From NCBI GenBank assembly GCA_964586145.1, contig CAZPHH010000109.1, positions 1 to 14,680 on the forward strand: a stretch of 14,680 bases of DNA, in the 5' to 3' direction. Of this stretch, positions 1-8,021 are shown one piece after another. The DNA is from JAFGJQ01 sp964586145. GTDB lineage: Bacteria > Planctomycetota > Phycisphaerae > UBA1845. The translations under genes and the position numbers were made by a program. The notes below the pieces were generated by a model. That model worked only from the letters and a program-made list of their open reading frames with translations, was not told the DNA's origin and ran no database searches. Position 1 is the first letter of the stretch, and each line of letters begins with the position of its first letter.

Positions 1-15
1 CTAAGCGGGGGTGTC

Positions 16-1407
16 ATGTCCCACAATGCAGAACCCGTTGTGATTCGGGGCGGTACCGTAGTGACGGCGTCTGAAGGCGGCGTGCGGACATTCGCGGACC
101 ACACCATCGTCTTGCGCGAGGGGGTGATCGCGGAATTCGGGCCGGACGGTGCGGTGGACGTTCCCGGGCCGGAGTTGAGTGAGTGGATCGACGCCGGACG
201 GTCTATTGTGATTCCCGGTCTGGTCAACACGCATCATCACCTGCTCCAATCCATCACGCGAGCGCTGCCGGCGGCGCAGGACGCGGAGCTGTTTGACTGG
301 CTGCGTGCATTGTATGTGCGTTGGCGTCATTTGGACTACGAGTCCGTAAGAGCGGCGGCCCTGGTGAGCCTCGGGGAATTGTTGTTGAGCGGCTGCACGA
401 CCACCAGCGACCATTTTTACCTGGTGCCGCGCGGCTCGGATATTCGGCACGAGGCCGTGCTGGAGGCGGCGGACCGGCTGGGGATCCGGATTCACCTCTG
501 TCGGGGCAGCATGAGCGTGGGGGAGTCGAAGGGCGGGCTGCCTCCGGACGACTGCACGGAGGACGAGGACGCGATTCTGAGGGACAGCGAACGGATGATC
601 GGGGCATGGCACGATCCGTGTCCATTGGCCATGCGGCGAATCGATCTGGCGCCGTGTTCGCCGTTCAACGTGAGTCCGGAGCTGTTCCGGGACACCCGGG
701 ACCTGGCCCGGGCCCGTGGCGTGCTCCTGCACACGCATGCGGCGGAGACGATGGACGAGGAAGGGTATTGTCTCGAGAAGTTCGGCTGCCGGCCCATTCC
801 GTTCTTCGAGGACCAGGGCTGGCTGGGCCCGGACGTGTACCTGGCGCATTGTGTGTGCCTCAGCGATGCGGATATTGCGTGTCTCGGGCGAAGCCGCACC
901 GGCGTGGCGCACTGCCCGTGCAGTAACATGCGGTTGGGGAGTGGCGTGGCGCCGATCCCGGCGCTGCTGGCCGCCGGGGCTCGGATCGGCATCGCGGTGG
1001 ACGGCAGCAGCAGCAACGACGGTGGGAATGTGCTGGCGGAAGCGCGTCAGGCGCTGTTGTTGCAGCGGGCGTTCGGAGGTGCGAAGGCGTTCCGCGTGGC
1101 GCAGGCATTCGAGTTGGCGACGGTGGGGGGTGCGGCCGTGTTGAATCGGGATCGGCTGGGGAGAATCGCCATCGGCATGGCGGCGGACGTGGCGATGTTT
1201 CGGATGGACGATATTGCGCTGGCCGGCGCGGCGGGACTGGACCCACTGGGGGCGCTGATTCTGTGCCACCCGCCTCGGGCGGACCGGGTGATCGTGGGGG
1301 GTCGGACCGTCGTACAGGACGGACGCCTGGTGGGAGCGGACGAAACCGTGCTGGCTCGCGATCTGAACGCGCGGGCACAGCGGCTGGTGTCGGCGACAGA
1401 ATCCTGA
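16..1407 (+). CDS. Amidohydrolase, probable 8-oxoguanine deaminase (TrzN/AtzB-like)
   Basis: This is a 463-aa metal-dependent hydrolase of the amidohydrolase superfamily, cytosine-deaminase-like branch. Visible motifs are the first metal pair in NTHHHL (H73 and H75), the HTHAAE motif (H241, E244), LAHC (H278) and the VDGSSSND motif (D329). A small beta-sandwich is formed by the two ends of the chain. The block around residues 71-135, with LLQSITRALP and the SGCTTTSDHFYL stretch, and the CPCSNMRLGSG stretch resemble enzymes annotated as 8-oxoguanine deaminase (8-oxoguanine to urate, salvage of damaged purine) and the s-triazine hydrolases TrzN and AtzB. Substrate is therefore inferred; another aminohydrolase of a purine or triazine ring is possible. 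The ATG at 16 follows a G-rich stretch. The frame is open to the window edge, so a start further upstream cannot be excluded. It converges on the next gene with 47 bases between the stops. Confidence 0.8.
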   Translation: MSHNAEPVVIRGGTVVTASEGGVRTFADHTIVLREGVIAEFGPDGAVDVPGPELSEWIDAGRSIVIPGLVNTHHHLLQSITRALPAAQDAELFDWLRALYVRWRHLDYESVRAAALVSLGELLLSGCTTTSDHFYLVPRGSDIRHEAVLEAADRLGIRIHLCRGSMSVGESKGGLPPDDCTEDEDAILRDSERMIGAWHDPCPLAMRRIDLAPCSPFNVSPELFRDTRDLARARGVLLHTHAAETMDEEGYCLEKFGCRPIPFFEDQGWLGPDVYLAHCVCLSDADIACLGRSRTGVAHCPCSNMRLGSGVAPIPALLAAGARIGIAVDGSSSNDGGNVLAEARQALLLQRAFGGAKAFRVAQAFELATVGGAAVLNRDRLGRIAIGMAADVAMFRMDDIALAGAAGLDPLGALILCHPPRADRVIVGGRTVVQDGRLVGADETVLARDLNARAQRLVSATES

Positions 1408-1454
1408 GTTCGGGCAGGGGGACCGGCGAGGCTGTCGCGCACGGCGACGGTGCG

Positions 1455-2696
1455 TCAGGGGAAGGCGGCCTCGAAGAGAGTGGTCATGATGGCCGGCCTG
1501 GGCGGCGGCGTATCCACCAGAGTGTTTCGATAGATGAAGCTGATGTCTTCCTCACCAAAGAGGCGGGCCCGCAGGTCCCGTCGCTGTTCGAGGGAGTAGG
1601 GGCCCTGCAGCTTGTCGTTGGGCAGCCGGTTTCCGTCTCGGTCGAAGGCGATCACCACCACGGGGAGGAAGGGGTTCTGGCGGTTGTAGCGGACGACCAC
1701 GGCCTGGCGGCCGTCGGTGAGGGTCAGTTTGGCGCCGATAGGGAACGGCTGGATGAGCCGGGCGAAGACCTTCATGAGGACCGGGTCGTAGTACTGGCGG
1801 TACGGGCCGACGGTCATTTCCCAGAGCACCTGGGCGGGTGACTTCGCATGAGTGTAGACGTGGCGGGCGGTGGCGGCGTCGTACGCGTCGGCGATTCGGA
1901 CGATCCGGGTAAAGATGTGGAGCTTGTTGCCGGGCATGCCGTCGGGGTAGCCCGTGCCGTCGAAGTTCTCGTGGTGGGTCTTGATGATCATCTTGCCGAG
2001 AGGGGAGAACTCATCGGGAAGCATGTCGGCACCCGCGTTGGGATGATCGAAGACGGCCCGCCACTCGGCGCCGGTCAGGGGCCGGTCGGCCTGGTAGAGG
2101 GCTTCGAGGGGCAGCATACCGATGTCAAGGAACATGGCGCCGAGGCCCAGCGGCGTGAGGCTGATGGCGAAATCCGGGCGCAGGGCTTTGGCGATGGTTT
2201 GTCGGTCGCGTTCGGTGGCCACGTACTCCCGGACGGCCGATCCCAGCAGCATGCTGAGATAGAAAACATTGCCCGGGTGCTCGGCGAGGTAGGATTCCGT
2301 ATCCAGGCACGAATTCAGCAGGGCGGCGGTCGGCCGGTTGCCCTTGATGTACTCGACGACCTGGCCGACGGATGCGTGCAGGGCACCGACGTTGAGTTCG
2401 CGCAGGGAGGCCCGGGCCGCAAACCGTTCCCGGACGTGCGTCATGGCCCGAACGATGGTGCCCGTGGCGTGGTTGGCGACCTCGCGGTCGTGCGAGTCGT
2501 CCTCAAACTCCAGGACATCGTCAAGAATGGGCTCTCCCACGCGAACGCTGAGCTGGGCATACTTGATGCGCAGGAGGTCCACGTCTTCCTGGGTGAGTTC
2601 TCGACCGGCGTGCAGAAGGACGCGCCCCCGCAGCATGAGCGCGTCGAAGAGCTTCATCCCGGGCTGCAACTCAGAGCAACGTAATGACACCGGCAT
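1455..2696 (-). CDS. HD-GYP domain protein with degenerate HD doublet
   Basis: This 413-aa soluble protein belongs to the HD-GYP family, which normally hydrolyses cyclic di-GMP with a two- or three-metal centre. The N-terminal ~60 residues (LQPGMKLFDA, then GRVLLHAGRELTQEDVDLL) are the usual lead-in of these proteins. The HD-GYP domain spans about 135-320. The first His (H140), the HP motif (H218), the HHENFDGTGYP motif (H241, H242, G249-Y250-P251) and the late Asp in IADAYDAAT (D270) are kept. The central HDxGK motif reads LDIGM: the metal-binding His is L190 and the Lys is M194, while D191 remains. This suggests reduced or lost phosphodiesterase activity, or a sensor role. About 90 residues follow, with a beta-rich segment typical of HD-GYP tails. 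No receiver, PAS or membrane domain is present. The start is the first ATG and matches the family N-terminus, but its SD site is weak. Confidence 0.85.
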   Translation of the reverse strand: MPVSLRCSELQPGMKLFDALMLRGRVLLHAGRELTQEDVDLLRIKYAQLSVRVGEPILDDVLEFEDDSHDREVANHATGTIVRAMTHVRERFAARASLRELNVGALHASVGQVVEYIKGNRPTAALLNSCLDTESYLAEHPGNVFYLSMLLGSAVREYVATERDRQTIAKALRPDFAISLTPLGLGAMFLDIGMLPLEALYQADRPLTGAEWRAVFDHPNAGADMLPDEFSPLGKMIIKTHHENFDGTGYPDGMPGNKLHIFTRIVRIADAYDAATARHVYTHAKSPAQVLWEMTVGPYRQYYDPVLMKVFARLIQPFPIGAKLTLTDGRQAVVVRYNRQNPFLPVVVIAFDRDGNRLPNDKLQGPYSLEQRRDLRARLFGEEDISFIYRNTLVDTPPPRPAIMTTLFEAAFP

Positions 2697-3061
2697 AGGG
2701 ATTCGGCCCCGCTTCCGTCGGCGTTCTCCGTGTTCTTATCGGTAGGGTTTCGGCGCTGCTTTACCGCGGCGTCGGGCGTGGCCGCCGGGTGGGCCGCTGC
2801 TTTCGAGGGAATCGGGGCGTCTGCATCGCCGCGCTGGTTCGGCTGCTCTTATCGGGTTTCCCGGGAGCAATGGTTGCCGCGATTCGCGGGCCGGGGGCTA
2901 CAGCCGCACTTTTCGGACCGTGTTGGCATTGTTGCATACCGGCGCCATCAGGCATTGGCACGTCAGGAGGATTCTGGTAGAAGGCCCCCCTTGATTGCGG
3001 CCTGTGGCCGGACCCGGAGGCTCGGGTACGACCGAGAGTCAGTCAGAAAGGACGATGCACG
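2697..3061. other. Divergent intergenic region between HD-GYP gene and glnA
   Basis: This 365-base stretch separates the start of the HD-GYP gene (minus) from glnA (plus) and should hold both promoters. I see one plausible plus-strand promoter, listed separately, and the glnA SD AGAAAGGA at 3045-3052. Short frames in both directions lack SD sites and recognisable protein content, so I call no gene. No convincing promoter for the minus-strand gene stood out. Confidence 0.6.
2955..2983 (+). promoter_or_regulatory. Candidate sigma-70-type promoter for glnA
   Basis: TTGGCA at 2955-2960 matches 5 of 6 positions of the -35 consensus. After a 17-base spacer, TAGAAG at 2978-2983 matches 4 of 6 of the -10. 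It lies about 80 bases upstream of the glnA start. Found by eye only. The same -35 also resembles half of a sigma-54 site, but the -12 GC is absent. Confidence 0.35.
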
Positions 3062-4525
3062 ATGACACGAATTCAGGATTCGTCGGTGGCTCGTGGCGCG
3101 AGTGGCGGGCCGGCCACCCCGGCGGACTTCTTCAAGTTCGCCGAGGCGGTGGGAGCGGAGATCGTGGACCTGAAGTTCTGCGACCTGCTGGGCACGTGGC
3201 AGCACTGTGCGTACGCGGTGGACGAATGGGGTGAGTCTACGTTCGTCGATGGCGTGGGCTTTGACGGTTCGAGCATCCGCGGCTGGCAGGACATCCACCT
3301 GTCGGACATGGTGGCGATCCCGGATGCGGCCACGACCACGGTGGATCCATTCTTCGAAAAGCCGACGGTCAGCGTGATCGCGGACGTGCGGGACCCGGTT
3401 TCCAAGGAAATGTACGACCGCGACCCGCGTTACGTGGCCCGGAAGGCAGAGGACTACCTGCGTTCGACGGGCATCGCCGAAACCTGCTACATCGGGCCGG
3501 AGCCGGAGTTCTTCATCTTTGACGAGGTGCGGTTCGAGCAGAACCAGCACCGCGGGATGTACGAGATCGATTCGGTGGAAGGCGCGTGGAACAGCGCCCG
3601 TTTCGAGGAGCCGAACCTGGGCTACAAGCCCAGTTACAAGGGCGGCTACTTCCCGGTGTCGCCGACGGACACGTATGGCGACCTGCGGACCCGGATGGCC
3701 TACGAGATGAAGCGGGTCGGCATCCGCGTAGAAGCGCATCACCACGAAGTGGCCACGGGTGGCCAGTGCGAGATCGACATGCGGTTTGCCCCGCTGAGGG
3801 AGATGGGGGACCAGTTCCTCTGGTTCAAGTACATCATCAAGAACGTGGCCATGCGGGCCGGCAAGACGGTCACGTTCATGGCCAAGCCGATCTTTGAGGA
3901 CAACGGCAGCGGCATGCATTCCCACTTCTCCCTGTGGCGGGGAGACGAGCCGCTCTTCGCGGGCAATGAGTACGCGGGATTGTCCGACCTCGCCCTGCAC
4001 GCGATCGGGGGCATCCTGAGGCATGCACCCGCCATCATCGCCTTCACGAATCCGACCACGAATTCGTTTCGGCGGCTGGTGCCGGGGTTCGAGGCGCCGG
4101 TGAACCTCGCCTATTCCTCCCGGAACCGATCGGCGGCCATCCGCATTCCCATGTATTCCGACAGCCCCCAGGCCAAACGTCTCGAATTCCGCTGTCCGGA
4201 CTCGACGTGCAACGGGTATCTTGCCTGGAGCGCGATGTTGATGGCGGCCATCGACGGCATCCAGAACCGGATCGACCCGGGCAAGCCGTTGGACCGGAAC
4301 ATTTACGAGATGACGCCGGAAGACCTCAAGAGCGTGCCTTCGACGCCAAGCCGGTTGTCCGAGGCGCTGCGCGCTCTGGAGTCAGACTGCGAGTTCCTTC
4401 TGAAGGGCAACGTGTTTTCCGAGGGGCTGATATCGGCTTGGACGAAGTACAAACGCGAGAACGAGATTATCCCGCTGCGGACGCGGCCTCACCCGTACGA
4501 GTTCTTCCTGTACTACGATTGCTGA
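3062..4525 (+). CDS. glnA: Glutamine synthetase, type I-beta
   Basis: This 487-aa enzyme makes glutamine from glutamate, ammonia and ATP in the cytoplasm and is the main entry of ammonia into metabolism. The N-terminal beta-grasp domain carries the VGFDGSSIRGW loop (D68). The catalytic domain carries GPEPEFF (E147, E149), HHHEVATGGQCE (E229, E237), GSGMHSH (H286) and the flexible NPTTNSFRRLVPGFEAPV-type loop from N330. The EGAWNS...KGGYFPV insertion (about 173-198) and the NIYEMTPED segment with Y415 mark the beta subtype, where this Tyr is the adenylylation site in enteric enzymes. The C-terminus ends EFFLYYDC, as expected. Length is slightly above the usual ~470, mainly from a short N-terminal extension. 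The start is supported by AGAAAGGA 9 bases upstream. No PII, amtB or adenylyltransferase gene lies nearby. A strong hairpin follows the stop. Confidence 0.97.
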   Translation: MTRIQDSSVARGASGGPATPADFFKFAEAVGAEIVDLKFCDLLGTWQHCAYAVDEWGESTFVDGVGFDGSSIRGWQDIHLSDMVAIPDAATTTVDPFFEKPTVSVIADVRDPVSKEMYDRDPRYVARKAEDYLRSTGIAETCYIGPEPEFFIFDEVRFEQNQHRGMYEIDSVEGAWNSARFEEPNLGYKPSYKGGYFPVSPTDTYGDLRTRMAYEMKRVGIRVEAHHHEVATGGQCEIDMRFAPLREMGDQFLWFKYIIKNVAMRAGKTVTFMAKPIFEDNGSGMHSHFSLWRGDEPLFAGNEYAGLSDLALHAIGGILRHAPAIIAFTNPTTNSFRRLVPGFEAPVNLAYSSRNRSAAIRIPMYSDSPQAKRLEFRCPDSTCNGYLAWSAMLMAAIDGIQNRIDPGKPLDRNIYEMTPEDLKSVPSTPSRLSEALRALESDCEFLLKGNVFSEGLISAWTKYKRENEIIPLRTRPHPYEFFLYYDC

Positions 4526-4551
4526 TCTGCCGACGGCCGGGCAACACGCAA

Positions 4552-4587
4552 GGCCCTTCGATCCCTTTCTCCTGGGGTCGGAGGGCC
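4552..4587 (+). terminator. Hairpin terminator candidate after glnA
   Basis: Arms at 4552-4565 and 4574-4587 form a 14-bp stem with an 8-base loop, 26 bases after the glnA stop. In plus-strand RNA every position pairs, two of them as G-U. In minus-strand RNA the same two positions become C-A mismatches, so the structure is better suited to ending glnA than the convergent methyltransferase. There is no U-tract after the stem, so it is not a textbook intrinsic terminator. Confidence 0.6.
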
Positions 4588-4651
4588 GTGCCGTGCGAGC
4601 AGCCGCCGCATCGACATCCTCTTGCAATTGAGTAACGCGCGGATGTCCCGG

Positions 4652-5311
4652 CTACGCTGGTGCTGCCGGGATCCTGGCGCTGAGGGCAACCCCGTCGCCG
4701 ATGGGCAGCCAGACGGTTTGCAGCTCCGGGCGGGCCTGGAGGGCTTCGTTGTACAGACTGAGGGCGTACTGGTATCGCCGGGCGTCGGGGGGGAGGTCCA
4801 TGACCGGGAAGAGAACGTCGTCCGTAATCAACATGCCGTGCGGCTCGAGCAACTCCACCAGACGGGGCAGCATCCGAAGGTAATCGTCCTTGCCGCCGTC
4901 CTGGAGGATGAGGCCGAAGGGGCCGGGAAGGTCCTCGAGAACGCGATTGGCGTCGTCGACCACCACCTCGACCACGTCGGCCAGGCCGGCCTCCTGCAGG
5001 TTCCGGCGAGCGGCCTCGGCGAGGCGAGGCTCGATCTCGATCGTGACCAGACGGCCGCCCACTTTCGCCAGGGCCGTGCCCATGACCAAGGCGGAGTACC
5101 CGGCGGACGTGCCGATTTCGAGGACGCGCCGCGGACGCTGGGTCAGGATCAGAACAGCGACGAGCTGGGCCACGTCAGGCCCGATCGAGGGGCCGGCGGG
5201 GACATCGGGAGGCAGCTTTTCCTCGGGCTGCAGTTGGCGCACCGACTCCGGCAACAGGAGTTCGATGTAGTCGTGGGCGTTCTTCCAGTCGTAGGTCGGT
5301 TGGTTGACCAT
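4652..5311 (-). CDS. SAM-dependent O-methyltransferase, COMT-like class I family
   Basis: With the start chosen here the protein has 219 aa, the normal size of caffeoyl-CoA O-methyltransferase-type bacterial enzymes. Motif I is VLEIGTSAGYS (63-73). It is followed by the acidic ribose-binding residue in VTIEIEP (E92) and the late strand LLEPHGMLITDDVLF with D164-D165. The usual metal-binding DADK signature reads DGGK here (D138-K141), so one acidic position is Gly while the outer Asp and the Lys are kept. Family members methylate catechol-like hydroxyls or, for the TrmR branch, a wobble uridine of tRNA; the substrate cannot be told. The frame stays open to an ATG at 5431, but the ATG at 5311 has a perfect GGAGG (5319-5323 on the plus strand) 7 bases away, and the 40 extra residues look low-complexity. 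It is convergent with glnA and divergent from the acyl-CoA synthetase gene. Confidence 0.85.
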   Translation of the reverse strand: MVNQPTYDWKNAHDYIELLLPESVRQLQPEEKLPPDVPAGPSIGPDVAQLVAVLILTQRPRRVLEIGTSAGYSALVMGTALAKVGGRLVTIEIEPRLAEAARRNLQEAGLADVVEVVVDDANRVLEDLPGPFGLILQDGGKDDYLRMLPRLVELLEPHGMLITDDVLFPVMDLPPDARRYQYALSLYNEALQARPELQTVWLPIGDGVALSARIPAAPA

Positions 5312-5530
5312 CAGGCGGCCTCCGCGATCGTTCCCGGTGCGACGGAAACCATGGTAGCGACCCGGGTCGGCCGTGGCAAACCGCGTTCCTTCCGGAGGAC
5401 CGGAAGGGGGGCGGTCCTCGGACGGATTCATCGGCGTGCTTGTGGGAGTTCGTGGGTTTCGGGTAGGCTACGGATCGGGCCGGCGCGGGACGCGTGGGAC
5501 AGATGTCATCCCTCTCGGACGGAGGCGGAC
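5312..5530. other. Divergent intergenic region
   Basis: These 219 bases separate the methyltransferase start (minus) from the acyl-CoA synthetase start (plus). The SD sites for both genes lie at its ends (5319-5323 on minus, 5521-5525 on plus). A weak plus-strand promoter is possible at TTGTGG (5440-5445), an 18-base spacer and TAGGCT (5464-5469), with only three matches in each hexamer. Nothing else stood out. Confidence 0.4.
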
Positions 5531-7813
5531 ATGCCTGTGGATTTCCAGACGATTGACTCCATCGTGAATGCGGCGTGGGAGCAGAAGCGCACGGCGTTGT
5601 ATGAGCACGAGGTGTACGAGATCATCCGCGCCTCGGGGGCAGTGCGAGTGCCTCGCTCGGTTTTCCGCAGCGCGGGGCATGCGTTTACCCAGGAGGATAT
5701 GGAACGACTGCCGGGCGAGCGGATCGTGCTCAAGATCGTCTCGCCGGACCTGGCCCACAAGAGCGACGTGGGCGGCGTGCGGTTCGTGCCGCGAGACGTG
5801 CAGACGGTCAACCGCGTGCGTGCGGAGTTCACGGACATCGCGAGGCAGCAGGGGGCCGTGCTGGCGGGCGTCGTGGCCTGCGAGTATCTGGAGCACGGGC
5901 GGGCCAGCCTGGGCAACGAGTTGTTCGTGGGGATCCGGGCCTCCCGAGAGTTCGGCCCGATCATCGCGGCCGGGCTGGGCGGCGTTCACACGGAATACCT
6001 GGCGTCGGTCATGCAGAAGGGCAAGGCCATTGCAACCGCGCTGACGGAGCAGACGAGCGGCCGGCACATGTTCGAGCTGTTCCGGAATACGATGGCGTAC
6101 GACATTCTGTCCGGCCGGGCACGCGGGTACCGCCGGCTCGTTCCGGATGAATCGCTCATTGAGTGCTTTGACGCGTTCATCGCGGTCGCGCACCGATTCT
6201 GTGACAACAGTCGGAAGTACCAGCCTCTCATCGCGGAACTGGAGGTGAACCCGTTTGCCCTGGTGGACGGGTTCATGGTGCCGTTGGACGGACTGTGCCT
6301 GCTCATGCACGCCCGCGAGGAGGAGCCGCCCCGACCCATCTCCAAGATCGGTCGGCTTCTGCATCCGCAGTCCATGGCGGTGATCGGCGTGTCCACCAAG
6401 GGCATGAACATGGGCCGGGTCATCCTGCACAACGTGCTGGAGTGTGGGTTCGACCCCGCCCGCCTGTACGTGGTGAAGCCGGCATCGAACGAGGTCGACG
6501 GCGTGCAATGCGTGCCCAGCGTCGCGGCGCTGCCGGAGCCGGTGGATCTGCTGGTGGTGGCGGTCGGAGCGGGGCAGGTGCCGGCCGTTGCTGACGAGGT
6601 GATCGATTCCGGCAAGGCGGAGACGGTTATTCTGATCCCCGGCGGTATGGGCGAGACGGCAGAGGGCAAGGAACCCGAGGCGCGGCTCCGCCATCGCATC
6701 GCGGACGCGCGCCGCAGCCGACCGGACGGCGGGCCCATCTTCTTGGGAGGAAACTGTCTGGGCATCCAGTCCCGACCCGGCAAGTACGACACCATGTTCA
6801 TCCCACAGAGCAAATTGGCGAAACGGTGGGAGAGTTCCGGACGACGGACCGCCGTGGTCTCGCAAAGCGGCGCCTATGTGATCACGCGCATGAGCAACCT
6901 GGAAACGCTCGATCCGGACTACGCGATCTCGATCGGCAACCAGGTGGACCTGACCATGTCGGATCTGGTGCGCTACCTGGAGGAGTACACAGACACGGCC
7001 GTCTTCGGTGTGTACGTGGAGGGGTTTCGCGATCTGGACGGGCTGGAATTGTCCCGTGCGGTGGCCCGGGCGGTTGGCGCCGGCAAGGACGTGATCTTCT
7101 ACAAGGCCGGACGGACGGAAGCCGGCCGTGCGGCAACCGCGGGGCACACGGCCTCCATCGCGGGCGACTACAACGTGTGCGAGGCGGCCCTGGCGGCCTC
7201 CGGGGCGCTGGTGGCGGACACGTTCAAGGAGTTTGAGTCACTGGTGCAACTCGCGGCCATGCTGCACGGGCGGGAGTTTCGGGGACAGCGGTTGGGCGGC
7301 ACCAGCAACGCGGGGTACGAAGTAGTCGGTATGGCGGATGCTACGGTGGGACGGAGCTATCGGGTGGAATTCCCGGCGCTGTCCGAGCCGTGGAGAGATC
7401 GGTTGAAGGATATCCTGGCCCGCTATGGGCTGGACGCGCTGGTGAACCTGCAGAACCCGATCGACCTGACGCCCATGGCACCGGACGGCGCTCATGATGA
7501 AGTGGTCCGTCTGCTACTGGAGTGTCCCGAAATCGACGCGGTAGTGGCCAGTTTCGTTCCGCTGACGCCAACGATGAAGACCACGCCGGACGAGATTGCG
7601 GACCAATCCTCGCTGGCGCATCGCCTTCCGCAAATCTTCGCCGAAACGAGGAAGCCAATGGTTGTGGCGATTGATTCCGGCCCGCTTTACGATCCGCTCG
7701 CGCACGCGATTCGTGAAGGCGGCGTGCCGGTCTTTCGGTCGGCCGACTCTGCCGTCCAGTCGCTGGGTCGATATGTCTGCCACAAGACCCAGGTCCCCGT
7801 CGGGGTCCCCTGA
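5531..7813 (+). CDS. ADP-forming acyl-CoA synthetase (acetate-CoA ligase type), beta-alpha fusion
   Basis: This 760-aa protein belongs to the NDP-forming acyl-CoA synthetase superfamily: acyl-CoA + ADP + Pi gives acid + CoA + ATP, or the reverse. Domain order: ATP-grasp (about 20-255) with KIVSPDLAHKSDVGG (H76, matching the beta-subunit phosphohistidine) and the metal-binding ELEVNP (E236-P241); a short linker; a Rossmann CoA-binding domain from about 274 (SMAVIGVSTKG); a flavodoxin-like ligase domain from about 434 (VVSQSGAY) with AGHTASIAGDY carrying the alpha-subunit phosphohistidine H539; and a second ligase domain to the end. In most fused members the CoA-binding half comes first; here it comes second. 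No GNAT domain is present, so it is not a Pat-type acetyltransferase. The ATG at 5531 has GGAGG 5 bases upstream. The frame extends back to 4622 but that part overlaps the methyltransferase antisense. The acyl substrate is unknown. Confidence 0.9.
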   Translation: MPVDFQTIDSIVNAAWEQKRTALYEHEVYEIIRASGAVRVPRSVFRSAGHAFTQEDMERLPGERIVLKIVSPDLAHKSDVGGVRFVPRDVQTVNRVRAEFTDIARQQGAVLAGVVACEYLEHGRASLGNELFVGIRASREFGPIIAAGLGGVHTEYLASVMQKGKAIATALTEQTSGRHMFELFRNTMAYDILSGRARGYRRLVPDESLIECFDAFIAVAHRFCDNSRKYQPLIAELEVNPFALVDGFMVPLDGLCLLMHAREEEPPRPISKIGRLLHPQSMAVIGVSTKGMNMGRVILHNVLECGFDPARLYVVKPASNEVDGVQCVPSVAALPEPVDLLVVAVGAGQVPAVADEVIDSGKAETVILIPGGMGETAEGKEPEARLRHRIADARRSRPDGGPIFLGGNCLGIQSRPGKYDTMFIPQSKLAKRWESSGRRTAVVSQSGAYVITRMSNLETLDPDYAISIGNQVDLTMSDLVRYLEEYTDTAVFGVYVEGFRDLDGLELSRAVARAVGAGKDVIFYKAGRTEAGRAATAGHTASIAGDYNVCEAALAASGALVADTFKEFESLVQLAAMLHGREFRGQRLGGTSNAGYEVVGMADATVGRSYRVEFPALSEPWRDRLKDILARYGLDALVNLQNPIDLTPMAPDGAHDEVVRLLLECPEIDAVVASFVPLTPTMKTTPDEIADQSSLAHRLPQIFAETRKPMVVAIDSGPLYDPLAHAIREGGVPVFRSADSAVQSLGRYVCHKTQVPVGVP

Positions 7814-7816
7814 GAC

Positions 7817-7844
7817 GCTCGCCGGAGCGGAAGGCCGGCGGGGC
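7817..7844 (+). terminator. GC hairpin after the acyl-CoA synthetase gene
   Basis: An inverted repeat starts 3 bases after the stop: GCTCGCCGG (7817-7825) can pair with CCGGCGGGGC (7835-7844), giving about nine pairs with one G-U and one bulged G around a 9-base loop. No T-tract follows. It could be a terminator or a 3-prime stabilising hairpin. Confidence 0.35.
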
Positions 7845-7992
7845 TGCGTGCAGGTTGGCTCGTGGGCAAAGGATGGGCGTCTGACAAAATCTGACGACTT
7901 TCAACGCACGGCAACACCTGTTCCGGACAGCGGGGAATCCTGACGGCTGTGCGGGATTGTCCGATAAGCGTGATTAATTTCGTGCCCGCCCG
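7845..7992. other. Non-coding stretch upstream of the first protease promoter
   Basis: This is the start of the 487-base gap between the synthetase stop and the first protease start (8301). I see no supported gene on either strand. The only small structure is the direct repeat TCTGAC at 7880-7885 and 7890-7895, spaced one helical turn. The sequence is less GC-rich than its surroundings around 7880-7900 and 7955-7980, which fits a regulatory region. Confidence 0.4.
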
Positions 7993-8021
7993 TTGTTCTG
8001 CCCCCATCTCTTTGATAGAGT
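7993..8021 (+). promoter_or_regulatory. Candidate promoter of the first C25 protease gene
   Basis: TTGTTC (7993-7998), a 17-base spacer and TAGAGT (8016-8021) preceded by TG at 8013-8014 form an extended -10 promoter candidate. The predicted start of transcription is near 8028. The matching arrangement in front of the paralogous gene, including the sequence just after the -10, supports it. Hexamer matches are only partial. Confidence 0.4.

Noticed and set aside
1..1269. Minus-strand open frame opposite the amidohydrolase
   Set aside because: It is the antisense shadow of a well-supported gene; composition is Arg/His/Pro-rich and no motif is present.
1408..1454. Bidirectional terminator between the convergent amidohydrolase and HD-GYP genes
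   Set aside because: Only a 5-bp CGCAC/GTGCG stem is visible and there is no T-tract.
2955..2972. Sigma-54 promoter for glnA (TTGGCACG element)
   Set aside because: The -24 half is good, but at the right spacing the -12 GC is replaced by GG. The nearby TTGGCATTGTTGCA at 2923-2936 has the wrong spacing.
5312..5431. N-terminal extension of the methyltransferase to an ATG at 5431
   Set aside because: The 40 extra residues are Pro/Gly/Arg-rich and unlike the family; the ATG at 5311 has a perfect SD.
4622..5530. N-terminal extension of the acyl-CoA synthetase frame
   Set aside because: The extra 303 residues lie antisense to the methyltransferase gene, look unlike protein, and the ATG at 5531 has GGAGG at good spacing.
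7880..7895. Direct repeat TCTGAC spaced 10 bases
   Set aside because: Too short and single to call an operator.
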